Assembly (NCBI GenBank): GCA_937885015.1
Contig: CALAAS010000012.1
Span: forward strand, 1 to 64,000
Direction: 5' to 3'
DNA from: an uncultured Clostridium sp.
Lineage (GTDB): Bacteria > Bacillota > Clostridia > Lachnospirales > Lachnospiraceae
DNA: 64,000 nt
Shown: one piece after another, positions 45,601 to 51,210 of the stretch
Layout: the number at the start of each line of letters is the position of its first letter
Numbering within the stretch: position 1 is the stretch's first letter
The notes under the pieces: generated by a model
Database searches by the model: none
What the model saw: only the letters and a program-made list of their open reading frames with translations
Told to the model about the DNA's origin: nothing
Translations under genes and position numbers: made by a program

Positions 45601-46432
45601 TATAACGGGACAGAAAGAACTGCCGGGAGCAAAGCTGGAGCTGCGAGATAAAAATGGCCAGCTGGTGGATGCGTGGGTTTCCGGGGAACATCCTCATGTG
45701 ATTACAGGGCGTCTGACAGCAGGGGAAGAATATCAGTTGATTGAGATATCACCTCCGGATGGATACTGGAAGGCAGAAACAATTGTCTTTCGGGTATCCC
45801 GGGACGGAGGAGTGGACCGGGTTGTTATGAAGGATGCTCCGACTCAGGTGTATGTGGAAAAAAGGGGCATGGAGGCGGAGGGAACGAAAGAATCCGGCTT
45901 CCTTTCCGGGGCCCTTCTCCGAATCACCGATGAATTCGGAAAAACGGTAACGGAATGGGAAAGCAGTCTTGAACCAAAGATGGTATCTGGGATTTTAAAG
46001 GCTGGAGGAACGTATTGTTTGGAGGAGATAGAAGCGCCGGTCGGATACGAAACGGCGGAGCCTGTTTTCTTTAAGGTTCCGGAGGATGGGACAGTTCTTA
46101 CCATTTCCATGACGGACCGGAAACTTCCTGTCAAAGGAGAACGGGAACCTGAGCCGGATAGACCGGGATCAGATTTGAAAGAAGGCTGGATCAGCGTACA
46201 TGTGGGACATGCACTGTCTGGGGAAGGGCGGATTCACCTGCCGAAGAGCCGGTTGACGGCGCTTCCGAGACTGGGAGATGGACCGGCGAAGGATGCGGAA
46301 GAGATTGTGGATTACGGACCATCTAAAAGAGAAGCCCCACCGTGGGGAGACTGGAGCATGGCACTGGGCCTTCTGGGTTTTGTATGGTTTGGGGCACTGC
46401 TTTTACAGCGCAGAAAAAAGGAGTGTGAATGA
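33614..46432 (+). CDS. Giant surface adhesin (4272 aa): possible thioester domain, SpaA/Cna-B-like modules, C-terminal membrane anchor
   Basis: A continuous 12.8-kb frame. The signal peptide ends near TVHA (residue 47). LGHKLYCIDRGG (Cys72) and VTQKAAMG (Gln117) resemble the Cys and TQxA halves of a thioester domain. SpaA/prealbumin-like modules start with a Lys strand near residues 380, 786, 2058, 2265, 2768, 2916, 3135, 3261, 3366, 3900, 3988 and 4077, many ending in E-x-x-AP-x-GY motifs (YFLIEEEAPEGYG; YYLTEETAPAGF). A DUF11-like section lies near 3613-3730. The C-terminus has LPRLGDGP, then GLLGFVWFGALLLQRRKKE as membrane anchor. The start at 33614 follows GAGGGG. Expected to project from the wall and bind a host or bacterial surface. 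Confidence 0.85.
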   Translation: MKQGRTGYGTMQIWIREIVKRGAACGMAAVLGLMTAIPWLPPFTVHAADGSGRRTILTSAYGDTDLGHKLYCIDRGGLALWGIADDGDVYECHRPSEASVPLSEMEKRYVFWAMVTQKAAMGDDKAGRVMECANAGAQAKGWPVIDSRVSEEDLKELIYLSSTRARYPWLEFVAGHSESYMEMGGLIGTGNSTVGGKNIPEILSGALTVSSALKVNGDTGILSFDPSGADAEFIRTVPMEFSTDGGVTYSAGTPEGWSILKTDTEIHFTATVQRPPSVLIRFGTEGTPYESGGGSGKTEKEVLDSCLEIWECVDCSGNHRGGTPPSSPVWEHQRMVWLEVESCSANYYAMLGGQPAGPAADGQLAFQIYRHEEEFKSHYNVQLEKYDYETGKPLEGARFALLERFDDQEAVDRERDGGETLYEGGAPYAGGYKDKPAVWDGFRQVASLVTDESGHIARTVIHGYRYDKTFCNGHPAPQFVPVPEPEEDEETGEILNEDEIEEARSRNRQLAETWMACREDCDRKAEGDFSGVHFHWIMEQVFQGKIEEISHSGGEEGEIPDGGEQSDPGGEVSFQKSGCQADCEATYKKFISMKYSYTFREFQARDGYILHGNHPDDLPVEVIVTDASENGAHGRFAGEYSENVIQGKGGSGAEISDHALPRTQAAAGVFGTRETATPSMANPPSFVFWDEEEATPGQLEEAEKASPSELSISWSLPSRQLRNPEVLSAVYDGGDLFLPAYEAALGAASVGREIEPGESGRYSHCGNADGEGDSFRVYDHRTEGEIHINKRDMELLMGEREKGSSYGEAQGDATLEGAVYGLFAAEDLTHPDGKTGIVYRANQLTSIAATDRDGNASFLAYTEAPGRTYDYKKGEIVDTGDGWGQKAPGNLYCEETYPDDYTGDGKYHRSYYNSRSENGNDWIGRPLLLGSYYIKELSRSEGYELSVGNRKQELTNRGQFLDSGVPEGGRGYARIAAPFMAEEQTEEEGEGARGNELFFASASMDTENQQYDVVLRGLPEGVRVYRKETGVREEQITVGTGVYEAVPVMDAQGNPVYVRAERDGQYPRYEADGSPAMRETPAVCAAGAFRQVAVRELDEDLVSAVLFRAEPGMTEEENEAMLKAPYGIDTYLFVKAKTEAALRRNRKATPGRKEAEGILYSSLEEGIFDRGIRADAEEQTGKTAGEDGGGTIFGAPVQEIEVKKNGVGGGPITAGEAVVAILDFYNQNPFYSYGGVDGWRETQDSYVFLVYASVAGNPENFMVLGSDPETDSVIYHRVSWIPERTSESPRYIYAAYSNKEDAGAFGTYGQYRQGQSGSSVLADAVLVPDAEADGDGKLISRMRKENVYYEPGEIVCAPDGHPLQAVEYREKTETVMQKAEQVRWCEVPVVRKPDGTYVIRVRASYTDGFGISHSNAGREQVIEWKAVLKEPFVSLSPEEADSLGNGFPAGHPMNSASYWTRVRNARAQAFLDWNRQSLEGENTYIRTVCLEYPGQEGCFQDGSTRNQPIGVEERIIRQRVRVIKDIARTEQGQYENNTQAESGHQDSFTLGNGSLENAAAAIPNFRFKLYLKSNLERLYRDEKGEICWVSRIGEETDAEVWKAGMPDLDERYAPVWKFYTKVPHHSWSETSGAVNNNVWKEAAAANGELYSRGADGFLKDERNGGYTRLLEEIPSGTEGEDSGSREPVWNYAKFFDAIAVANRDKWDRRDPLSTSFKPLVPQSSETARENARRSDAVRQFAVTWYLKEEVKKKTEKNEAGNRQPLGGSAAYQEEVYDRALYAAILKAEDYLKPFFDRDLDELYAIAWDSAPEGGRDGDVTTLSADTRKEAENAAEPEVFCEGISRYLPYGTYVAVEQQPYCSAWGDFENRHYEVDEPREVLVPFASEKSGEPAREFFYDASALPNEMAERYEIRMNEEWEEMGGEDRRCHVIRAHNRDGDFEIYKYGLSFSHRTGTIDYPGGHREYAGFLPVQEPFDPYKDLYSRENEKCRYPANLRVGQYYWYGSLAEMKRKAGGRQTITGSLTGVDGRYFSALVPNSLIGEREVSCVSFRNRLYSTVIRVEKLDAETGENILHDGAVFAIYSALRKDGENSGGEARFYKADTSVTGSREFLEAMGAREIRPVSEMEWFPSRYPWRPPYEGLYTGIIPAGTPMALEKEPVWMKDETGVCTGVFRAYSTLRDNGGNPERQQTGYLETPEPLGAGVYVLCELDAPAGYVKSRPVAVEVYSDEVMYYQNGMEERRVRAVDYGDLSRVYVTDMPICLSVRKVKQDDKTISFEMNERREGSLTELAAAWGLENLELAWNDSGTYLGYGWPRGFLDYLQARKEAGEEIEILYEDGIFTGKAILSRTPDTADDENRFLPGAVMTLYDAIPIIPNGDIKDKAFSGVNVVRDSFGNVTRMYVQKGYAGRQTIFVREKEGELPEYQRYHLDDAVNDRGRGNWISRTVEREDTDILFYDLGDLEVFQKIGGRRMAFDREGNQITPRDGMSVFAQKGGRAFLEIQCQEYENLHYSEKERQFEQVPEKTEIYHLDENGNRDACVDPYTGMAYTVEEKTGKRLVWPVTISRDSYGNVISREKIKTGRIASVHADTEKEYTIGTFDGNRLLPQLNPIVSENGLPEYYQRSRLLYRKGTPVYDRDGDYVRYRYTDLLRNYNQNAWEMQDTEGLSDIGASPEKPGDDVPLYHRQGESFLMENTWVTGEAFPNDPFQTEKTAGQEDRLKRIPAGNYILEEIKTPSGYAPCLPQGISVKEDCSLQTVRAVNRPITAVFEKLDAPETYKRQILDRDGILGEDTPRMRMEGKGSYTYRSLPGTELCLFRARRVPSLDREKYPKGYYLEKRERDPASWNVFGENNEEKTVTARWTVGDTPEFLEGIPAGDYILEETKTLPGYLPESIEVEISPRTELQRVTVPNDHIKVEISKYEEKNGKKVPISNENAAILALYRAKTDSQEGGPDQAEHLSYDESDKVAEWKTEDAIAYSRGPDSFAVRYQELFQTYGPAFGMVSWTGDRGMDCRARKEEEQATERGESVRQLWDLGNGSMALVQVTRNRLQEGTFGWEFDFKFNYKIEHGVISYDTPEGRHRLDCLPLTDGKKGYYVLVEIKTPAGYRTAAPKAVVIEETADIQLYGMKNETRYVYFDKRAIGGEVEGSTSPQVAGAVLVVYRAAKGGVLLKKPEYEIDRWVSGEDGVYTEADRKEGLIPPGAAEGDLRYHRISPMADGIYYLTEETAPAGFIPMDPLRFEVHAGSPDVVTAENYMKKGIIRIEKKDALQAEKKLSGAVFNGRIKETGEVFSIVTDQEGMGESRPLKTGKTDRGGRWVPYHFEIRETVPPDGYQTSLEILTGVFSEQEKQELEVVFSVSDMPTRIWIDKINFETGMLVKGAKLCVREAVLAEGVYRPGGSVEAWESTGRAHLLEGVLMAGHTYFLIEEEAPEGYGLCPPKLFTISDDGRRISGVSDSRMAVSVEKAAGMTDAVREMNIQGRKALRIFGNLRDTVTGRNFRVSGNDPYVREEDGFKEGRVYELTQTVVFSDGQEETVERLRFPLIWENKEGETGTGRCRLPLYDLGQTCLELEERTRGKLEAWEVCNTPGNGYGHTILNPEYERPFRLQVASLNGAGGSALRPGAVVIYEIFCRAEEDVKSGQQIQIELDGQLAFMPANSTEGGTWKQEETGGKSQVTYELKGMKKGEKRIFSIAAAVHPKASGEVRVMAFWEKEQPNRLEAVNPVAGGGTLTIASGIMGTAERELKKLPVTYQIKLIGRDGTELPGKVAYRGTGDRRGFIKSGESIIVSGGDYVTLNGLPWGTEYRVTAHIPETDGLETAFRDTEGVIGKEGKTALWELRKNDPAIRDRFRKGEHYCLKEQVELWLDGNSLLYSTGALSFSLNDEAAVAGIGMENRPSRTVFRKTDLAGKELPRAEMTIRDSAGEVVERWISGLEDHEITARLIPGEIYTLTEEYAPDGWAYAEAISFTVSPDGAVDRVWMKDSPTQVTITKRDITGQKELPGAKLELRDKNGQLVDAWVSGEHPHVITGRLTAGEEYQLIEISPPDGYWKAETIVFRVSRDGGVDRVVMKDAPTQVYVEKRGMEAEGTKESGFLSGALLRITDEFGKTVTEWESSLEPKMVSGILKAGGTYCLEEIEAPVGYETAEPVFFKVPEDGTVLTISMTDRKLPVKGEREPEPDRPGSDLKEGWISVHVGHALSGEGRIHLPKSRLTALPRLGDGPAKDAEEIVDYGPSKREAPPWGDWSMALGLLGFVWFGALLLQRRKKECE

Positions 46433-47547
46433 GGTATATGAAATACGGAACGATTGTAAAGTGGGGAAAATATGTCGGACTTTTTCTGGTTTTCTCCGGA
46501 ACGGCAGCGGCGGGGAGTTTCCCCGCTTTCGCTGCTCCAATCAGGCGGATCCGTGTTCGCCTGGAGGCGGAGGAGTTTGATGGGAAGGAGCGGCCGCTTC
46601 TGGAGGCTGTCTCCTGTTCTGAGGCTTATGAGGTTTTGGAGATCCGTCCCATTTTTTATTCCAGTGAAGAAGGACCGGCCAGGGCAGAGTCGGGTTCGTC
46701 TTCTGAGGGCCCGGCATCGGAAGGCAGTGAAATAACGGAGCGCGATGAGGGGGCAGAGGAAGAAAAAGCTGCAGAAGAGAAAGAAAGGGAAAGACGGGAG
46801 ATCAAAGAGGAGCCAGAGAAGCTTCGGTATGAGATAGAACTGCTGTCTGAAGAGGGGCGGATGTTTTCAGTTTTGGAAGAAGGAGATATTGTATTTTCCG
46901 GGGCAGCCTGTGCCTGCAGGAAGGCGGTAAGGACGGATGGAGGGCGAAGGCTGATTTTGACGGCGGAACTGCTGGAGCCGGGAGAAGTTATCGGGGAGGT
47001 GGAAGCTTGCCAGTGGGATGGCTCAATAGGACGGTGGAAGAAAGCGGATAATGCAGATACATATCTGGTGATGCTGTACAGGGACGGACAGCGGACTGGA
47101 TATGCTCACAGAACTTCCTCCTGCTTCTATGATTTTACGCCGTTGATGCAGGAACGGGGGGTATATTTTTTTAAAATATGGCCTTTAACGGAACAGGGGA
47201 AACGAGGTCGGGAAACACTATCGCCGAGAAAACGGGCTGATGGAGAGGAAATACGCGAAAATCAGGAAAGATGGGGCAGTTTTTGCGAGAGGCTGGGCCT
47301 TTTGGAAAAAGAGACGGCTCCAGGATGGTATCAGAGTGATGAGGAATGGTATTACATTCAAAAGGATGGTTCCATTCCACAGGAAAACTGGCTGGAACTG
47401 GAAGGCGAGTGGTACTACTTTGACCGGGAAGGCCGAATGAAAACGGGTGGGTGGCAGGAGTGGAAAAAGAAATGGTACCTTTTGGGAGAAAAAGGGCAGA
47501 TTTTGGAAGAACGGGGAGAAAATCCGGAAAAAAAGGACGAAATATAA
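46429..47547 (+). CDS. Secreted protein with C-terminal cell-wall-binding repeats
   Basis: A 372-residue exported protein whose ATGA start overlaps the stop of the giant adhesin gene, so the two are translationally coupled. The signal peptide spans YVGLFLVFSGTAAAGSFPAF, ending AFA. An acidic, probably disordered stretch (about 80-130, EEEKAAEEKERERRE) follows. The middle (about 130-270) contains a possible fibronectin-III-like region (ADTYLVMLYRDG; YFFKIWPLT). The end has two or three choline-binding-like repeats (GWYQSDEEWYYIQKDGSIPQ; GEWYYFDREGRMKTGG). Likely a wall-attached accessory of the giant protein. Function unproven. Confidence 0.78.
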   Translation: MRYMKYGTIVKWGKYVGLFLVFSGTAAAGSFPAFAAPIRRIRVRLEAEEFDGKERPLLEAVSCSEAYEVLEIRPIFYSSEEGPARAESGSSSEGPASEGSEITERDEGAEEEKAAEEKERERREIKEEPEKLRYEIELLSEEGRMFSVLEEGDIVFSGAACACRKAVRTDGGRRLILTAELLEPGEVIGEVEACQWDGSIGRWKKADNADTYLVMLYRDGQRTGYAHRTSSCFYDFTPLMQERGVYFFKIWPLTEQGKRGRETLSPRKRADGEEIRENQERWGSFCERLGLLEKETAPGWYQSDEEWYYIQKDGSIPQENWLELEGEWYYFDREGRMKTGGWQEWKKKWYLLGEKGQILEERGENPEKKDEI

Positions 47548-47567
47548 AATATTTCTAAAAAATCCTA

Positions 47568-47596
47568 TTGAACCGTAGGAAAAATTGTGGTACGAT
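47568..47596 (+). promoter_or_regulatory. Promoter of the glycine riboswitch-AGCS unit
   Basis: TTGAAC (47568-47573), 17-bp spacer, TACGAT (47591-47596). Transcription would start near 47603, just ahead of the riboswitch. Confidence 0.6.
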
Positions 47597-47620
47597 GGAC
47601 GATATAAGTTCGTTTCTGGC

Positions 47621-47766
47621 GATTCGGGCCGTCAGAGATTTCTGATTTCTGACGGCCGGGTTGGCGGAACACTCTGGAGAGTCTCCGAGAAGGAGCGCCG
47701 AAGGTGTAAGATGCGTACCCGTCCATGGTACCCATCGATCTCTCAGGCAAAAGGACAGGGCATACA
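47621..47766 (+). promoter_or_regulatory. Glycine riboswitch (single aptamer with 5' hairpin)
   Basis: The aptamer shows the conserved segments CTCTGGAGAGTCTCC, GCGCCGAAGGTGTAAG and CTCTCAGGCAAAAGGACAG in the right order. Only one complete aptamer is present. In place of a first aptamer stands a 10-bp hairpin, GGCCGTCAGA (47627-47636) with TCTGACGGCC (47648-47657), which may be the ghost-aptamer partner known for singlet glycine riboswitches. The downstream gene is an alanine/glycine symporter, matching transport-type control. Confidence 0.9.
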
Positions 47767-47817
47767 AATAACCACAATGGGAGAAATCCTGTTGTATGCA
47801 GATGTTCTACTCTTTGG

Positions 47818-47846
47818 AGAGCTGATTTATGTCAGCTCTTATTTTA
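47818..47846 (+). terminator. Candidate expression-platform terminator of the glycine riboswitch
   Basis: AGAGCTG (47818-47824) and CAGCTCT (47833-47839) form a hairpin followed by TATTTT. An alternative stem, CTCT (47810-47813) with AGAG (47818-47821), would exclude it. This gives a simple switch geometry between the aptamer and the symporter gene. Confidence 0.5.
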
Positions 47847-47894
47847 ATGCCGAAAAATGGCAGAAAATACAAAACATAAGAGGAGGATGAAACA

Positions 47895-49259
47895 ATGGAC
47901 ACGATTTTGCAGCTGGTAACAAAGGGAAATGACTTTTTGTGGAGCTTTCTTCTGATCGTACTGCTCTGCGGTACGGGATTTTATTATACGCTCCGCCTGA
48001 AATTTATCCAGGTCAGAAAGTTTGGCGAGGGATGTCGGCAGGTATTTGGTCATTTTACACTGCACGGTGAAAAGCATGAAAAGGGAGAGATGAGTCCCTT
48101 TCAGTCGATTGCAACGGCTATCGCGGCACAGGTAGGTACGGGAAATCTGGCAGGAGCAGCGACCGCACTGATCGGAGGCGGCCCGGGAGCAATTTTCTGG
48201 ATGTGGGTCAGCGCATTCTTTGGGATGGCGACCATTTATTCAGAGGCAGTTTTGGCCCAGACGTATAAGACAGAAGTAAACGGAGAAGTGACGGGTGGTC
48301 CGGTTTATTATATTAAGGCGGCGTTTAAGGGGACATTCGGAAAGGTTCTGGCCTCTCTGTTTGCCGTATTTATCGTCCTGGCATTGGGATTCATGGGAAA
48401 TATGGTACAGTCCAACTCCATCGGCGCAGCCTTTGTGGAGGTATTCGAGGTATTTAATCTGAATATTCCGCCGGTAGCAGTTGGGGTAGCTGTGGCAGCT
48501 TTCGCAGCCTTTATCTTTCTGGGAGGGACGAAACGGCTGGCTGCTGTGGTAGAAAAAATTGTGCCTATTATGGCAGGCGTTTATATTGTGGGAAGCCTGG
48601 TTCTGATTTTTATGAATATCTCTCAGGTTCCGGCGGCATTTATGTCTATTTTCCGCGGCGCATTCAGTCCGGAGGCGGTGTTAGGAGCAGGGGCTGGTAT
48701 CACAGTTCGTGAAGCCATTCGCTACGGCGTCGCAAGAGGGTTGTTTTCCAATGAGGCAGGTATGGGTTCTACGCCCCATGCGCATGCCCGGGCCAAGGCG
48801 GAGACACCCCACGAGCAGGGACTTTGCGCTATGATCAGTGTGTTCATTGATACGTTTATTATTTTGAATTTAACTGTATTTTCCGTTCTTACCACCAACG
48901 TTATGAGCAGCGGAAAAGACGGAACCGCTCTGACACAGGCGGCATTTATGCAGGGATTCGGAACCTTTGGTATCGTATTCGTGGCAATCTGTCTTTTGTT
49001 TTTTGCATTTTCCACGATTTTGGGATGGCATTTCTTTGGCCTGATCAATGTAAAATACCTGTTTGGAGAAAAGGCGGGAAAGATCTACTCCCTGATTGTG
49101 ATTATCTGTATTATTATCGGTTCAGCTTTAAAACTGGAGCTGGTGTGGGCAATGGCTGACTTTTTCAACGGTCTGATGGTTATTCCCAACGTCCTGGCCC
49201 TTCTGGCTCTGAGCGGCGTGGTTGTAAAAGCATCCCGGAATCAGAGTAAGAAGAAATAA
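47895..49259 (+). CDS. Alanine/glycine:cation symporter (AGCS family)
   Basis: A 454-residue membrane transporter importing glycine or alanine with Na+ or H+. The signature ATAIAAQVGTGNLAGAATAL lies near residue 75. GGPGAIFWMWVSAFFGMA and GLFSNEAGMGSTPHAHA are further family motifs, with about ten helices. The RBS AGAGGAGG precedes the ATG. The glycine riboswitch immediately upstream makes glycine the likely physiological substrate, with expression turned down when glycine is plentiful (inference from other transporter-linked switches). Confidence 0.93.
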   Translation: MDTILQLVTKGNDFLWSFLLIVLLCGTGFYYTLRLKFIQVRKFGEGCRQVFGHFTLHGEKHEKGEMSPFQSIATAIAAQVGTGNLAGAATALIGGGPGAIFWMWVSAFFGMATIYSEAVLAQTYKTEVNGEVTGGPVYYIKAAFKGTFGKVLASLFAVFIVLALGFMGNMVQSNSIGAAFVEVFEVFNLNIPPVAVGVAVAAFAAFIFLGGTKRLAAVVEKIVPIMAGVYIVGSLVLIFMNISQVPAAFMSIFRGAFSPEAVLGAGAGITVREAIRYGVARGLFSNEAGMGSTPHAHARAKAETPHEQGLCAMISVFIDTFIILNLTVFSVLTTNVMSSGKDGTALTQAAFMQGFGTFGIVFVAICLLFFAFSTILGWHFFGLINVKYLFGEKAGKIYSLIVIICIIIGSALKLELVWAMADFFNGLMVIPNVLALLALSGVVVKASRNQSKKK

Positions 49260-49301
49260 TGCGTCAGAGATTGTTCATTTCGCTTCTCTGGTTTGCATCG
49301 T

Positions 49302-49354
49302 ATACAGCGGGTTGAAATTAGGCTGAAATGATAAGCATACAGCGGGTTGAAATT
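49302..49354 (+). repeat. Two 18-bp direct repeats upstream of a strong promoter
   Basis: The identical 18-mer ATACAGCGGGTTGAAATT occurs at 49302-49319 and 49337-49354, 35 bp apart. The second copy ends at the -35 element of the promoter at 49354-49382. The arrangement suggests tandem regulator sites, though a simple duplication is possible. Confidence 0.7.
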
Positions 49355-49382
49355 TGACTTTTCACAGGGAAGGGATTATAAT
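49354..49382 (+). promoter_or_regulatory. Strong promoter of the small secreted protein gene
   Basis: TTGACT (49354-49359), 17-bp spacer, TATAAT (49377-49382), giving a 5' leader of about 55 nt before the gene at 49446. Confidence 0.75.
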
Positions 49383-49445
49383 AAAAGTAGCAGCCGGCCA
49401 GAGAATGGAATGCTGCAAAAAAGAGTATGAAAAGGAGAATGCATC

Positions 49446-50183
49446 ATGAGAATGAAAACGGTGCTGCGGGCATCTGTGCTGGGCGCTGCGCTGGCGGGGA
49501 TGTTCAGCATGACTGCCTATGCCCAGGGAAGCTGGAAGAACAATGAGAAAGGATACTGGTGGCAGGAAGAAGATGGAAGCTATCCGGTAAGCTGCTGGAA
49601 GTGGCTTGACGGAAACTGCGACGGAATTGCAGAAAGCTATTATTTTGATGCAAATGGCTATATGGCTGCCAATACGGTAGTGGATGGCTATATGGTAAAT
49701 GCAGATGGAGCCTGGACGGTGGACGGTGTGGTACAGACCAAACAGGCAGAGACTCAGAACGCTTCTTCTGCCCTGTTAAACCCGGGTACATACCAATATT
49801 ATAAGACGAATATCTATCAGGAAGACAATGGCGCCCTGCGTCTGGATGGATCTGTTTTTGACGGAAGCATGGAGTCCTATAGTAAGACCTTCAACGAAAG
49901 AGCTTACCTTGGCCTGCATGCCGATTATACAGAACGTGTGACCGTGAAGGATGTGACAGATACCAGTTTTGTGGTAGATGAAGAATTCTGGGCTACCAAA
50001 TTTGTAAAATCCGGAGACCGGTGGTATCCGGAGGAATATCCAAATGGCTATTACTATTATGTCATTGAGAATAGCGACACGATTACCTATTACAATACCT
50101 ATACATACCGTTGGAATTTTGATACGGAAGATATGACGGAATACCCGTACCTGGAGGTCTGCACCTATAAGCGCCTCCCATAA
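49446..50183 (+). CDS. Small secreted protein with an N-terminal cell-wall-repeat-like region
   Basis: A 245-residue exported protein. The signal peptide is LRASVLGAALAGMFSMTAYA. Immediately after come choline-binding-like repeats rich in Trp and Tyr (GYWWQEEDGSYPVSCWKWLD; YYFDANGYMAANT), unusual because such repeats are more often C-terminal. The remaining 150 residues (LNPGTYQYYKTN onward) are Tyr-rich and unassigned. A strong promoter with paired 18-bp repeats and a strong terminator bracket the gene, so it is expressed as a single-gene unit. Function unknown. Confidence 0.75.
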   Translation: MRMKTVLRASVLGAALAGMFSMTAYAQGSWKNNEKGYWWQEEDGSYPVSCWKWLDGNCDGIAESYYFDANGYMAANTVVDGYMVNADGAWTVDGVVQTKQAETQNASSALLNPGTYQYYKTNIYQEDNGALRLDGSVFDGSMESYSKTFNERAYLGLHADYTERVTVKDVTDTSFVVDEEFWATKFVKSGDRWYPEEYPNGYYYYVIENSDTITYYNTYTYRWNFDTEDMTEYPYLEVCTYKRLP

Positions 50184-50206
50184 CGGGATTTATGGATGAA
50201 GCGGAA

Positions 50207-50246
50207 GGCCCTGGAGATTTCTCTCAGAAATCTCCAGGGCCTTTTT
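50207..50246 (+). terminator. Strong terminator, shared by convergent genes
   Basis: GGCCCTGGAGATTTC pairs with GAAATCTCCAGGGCC around a 5-nt loop, followed by TTTTT. The stop codon of the opposite-strand D-glutamate cyclase-like gene lies inside it (50245-50247). Confidence 0.92.
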
Positions 50247-51126
50247 ATACATTTCTGAGAGCACAGTCTGTCAGAAGGCGGACGGAAGAAAGAACTGACA
50301 GATAGGATTCCAGAGGGACGGTATCAACGGTCAGATTCGTTTTTCTGGTGCAGCCGTCCACACCGCCGGCAGCCACGACCCGGCGGAGAAGTTCTGTCTC
50401 TTCGTCGGGAGTGGGGAGAAGGGAACGGCCCGCAGTCAGGGAAAGAAGGGAGGCGATTCCCCAACCCCACCAGTTGGAAACGCCGCCGGCCAGTGCCAGG
50501 TCGGCCTGATCGTTGGCGCAGATCACATTCCCAAAAGGAACGTTTCGGGCAATCTGCCGGTAAAAGGAACCCATCCCCATCTCATTTCCGCCATCTCCGA
50601 TGGAAATAACCGCGGCATTCATACGGCGTGCTTCTGGGAGAAACAGCGCGGAGTCTGTAACCATATCATCAATGATTTCGCCGCGCATGTTGTGATAGTG
50701 GCCGTCCGCCGCTTTTCCCGGGCGCTCCAGGCTGATAAAATGAGTCGGAGCGGTATCGCGGAGAAAGGAGCGGATAAAAGGATCGGTATCCTGCTGCGGA
50801 AGGCAGGTCAGCGTGGAGGCCGGAGCCCGGAATCGGAGCGCTGCTTCCAGAAGCGGGTAGGAAAATCGGTCCGTAATGACAAAGACGCTGCAGCCAGTCT
50901 CCAGAAAAGCTGCGGCCAGGTTTGCCGTGCCGGAAGGGCCATCGGTCTCTCCGGTCACAGAGTCATCCATCATGCGGACTGGAAATCCGGTCAGTAAAAC
51001 AACGCGGCGTGCCTGCCGAAGAGAATCGGTAAGCTCTGCCAGAGGGGATGGGGGAAGGGAGGGGAGAAGGCCTCGCCTGCCAGGATCCTGTTTCATAATG
51101 GAATCCAGATTTTTAAAATAAGTCAT
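50245..51126 (-). CDS. D-glutamate cyclase-like protein (DUF4392)
   Basis: A 293-residue cytoplasmic protein with the DUF4392 fold. VVLLTGFPVRMMDDSVTGET near residue 42, DGHYHNMRGEIIDD near 140 and ISIGDGGNEMGMGSF near 172 are the conserved segments. In characterised relatives this domain converts D-glutamate to 5-oxo-D-proline. RBS GGAGG lies 8 nt upstream of the ATG. The gene has its own promoter and a leader of about 200 nt containing a terminator-like hairpin. D-glutamate is a peptidoglycan precursor, so a scavenging or balancing role is possible. Confidence 0.82.
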   Translation of the reverse strand: MTYFKNLDSIMKQDPGRRGLLPSLPPSPLAELTDSLRQARRVVLLTGFPVRMMDDSVTGETDGPSGTANLAAAFLETGCSVFVITDRFSYPLLEAALRFRAPASTLTCLPQQDTDPFIRSFLRDTAPTHFISLERPGKAADGHYHNMRGEIIDDMVTDSALFLPEARRMNAAVISIGDGGNEMGMGSFYRQIARNVPFGNVICANDQADLALAGGVSNWWGWGIASLLSLTAGRSLLPTPDEETELLRRVVAAGGVDGCTRKTNLTVDTVPLESYLSVLSSVRLLTDCALRNV

Positions 51127-51169
51127 GATATCAATCCTCCAGGTGCTGCATCGCAGCGATGTGCACAGG

Positions 51170-51210
51170 TTTTTTATTGCATAAGAAGTGATTTCCTATG
51201 CAATAAAAAA
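51170..51210. repeat. Palindromic intergenic repeat (copy 1)
   Basis: TTTTTTATTGCATA (51170-51183) and TATGCAATAAAAAA (51197-51210) form a perfect 14-bp inverted repeat around a 13-nt loop. The same core (T-rich, ATTGCAT, loop with TTCC, ATGCAAT, A-rich) recurs at 61458-61498. It lies in the leader of the D-glutamate cyclase-like gene. Confidence 0.75.
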
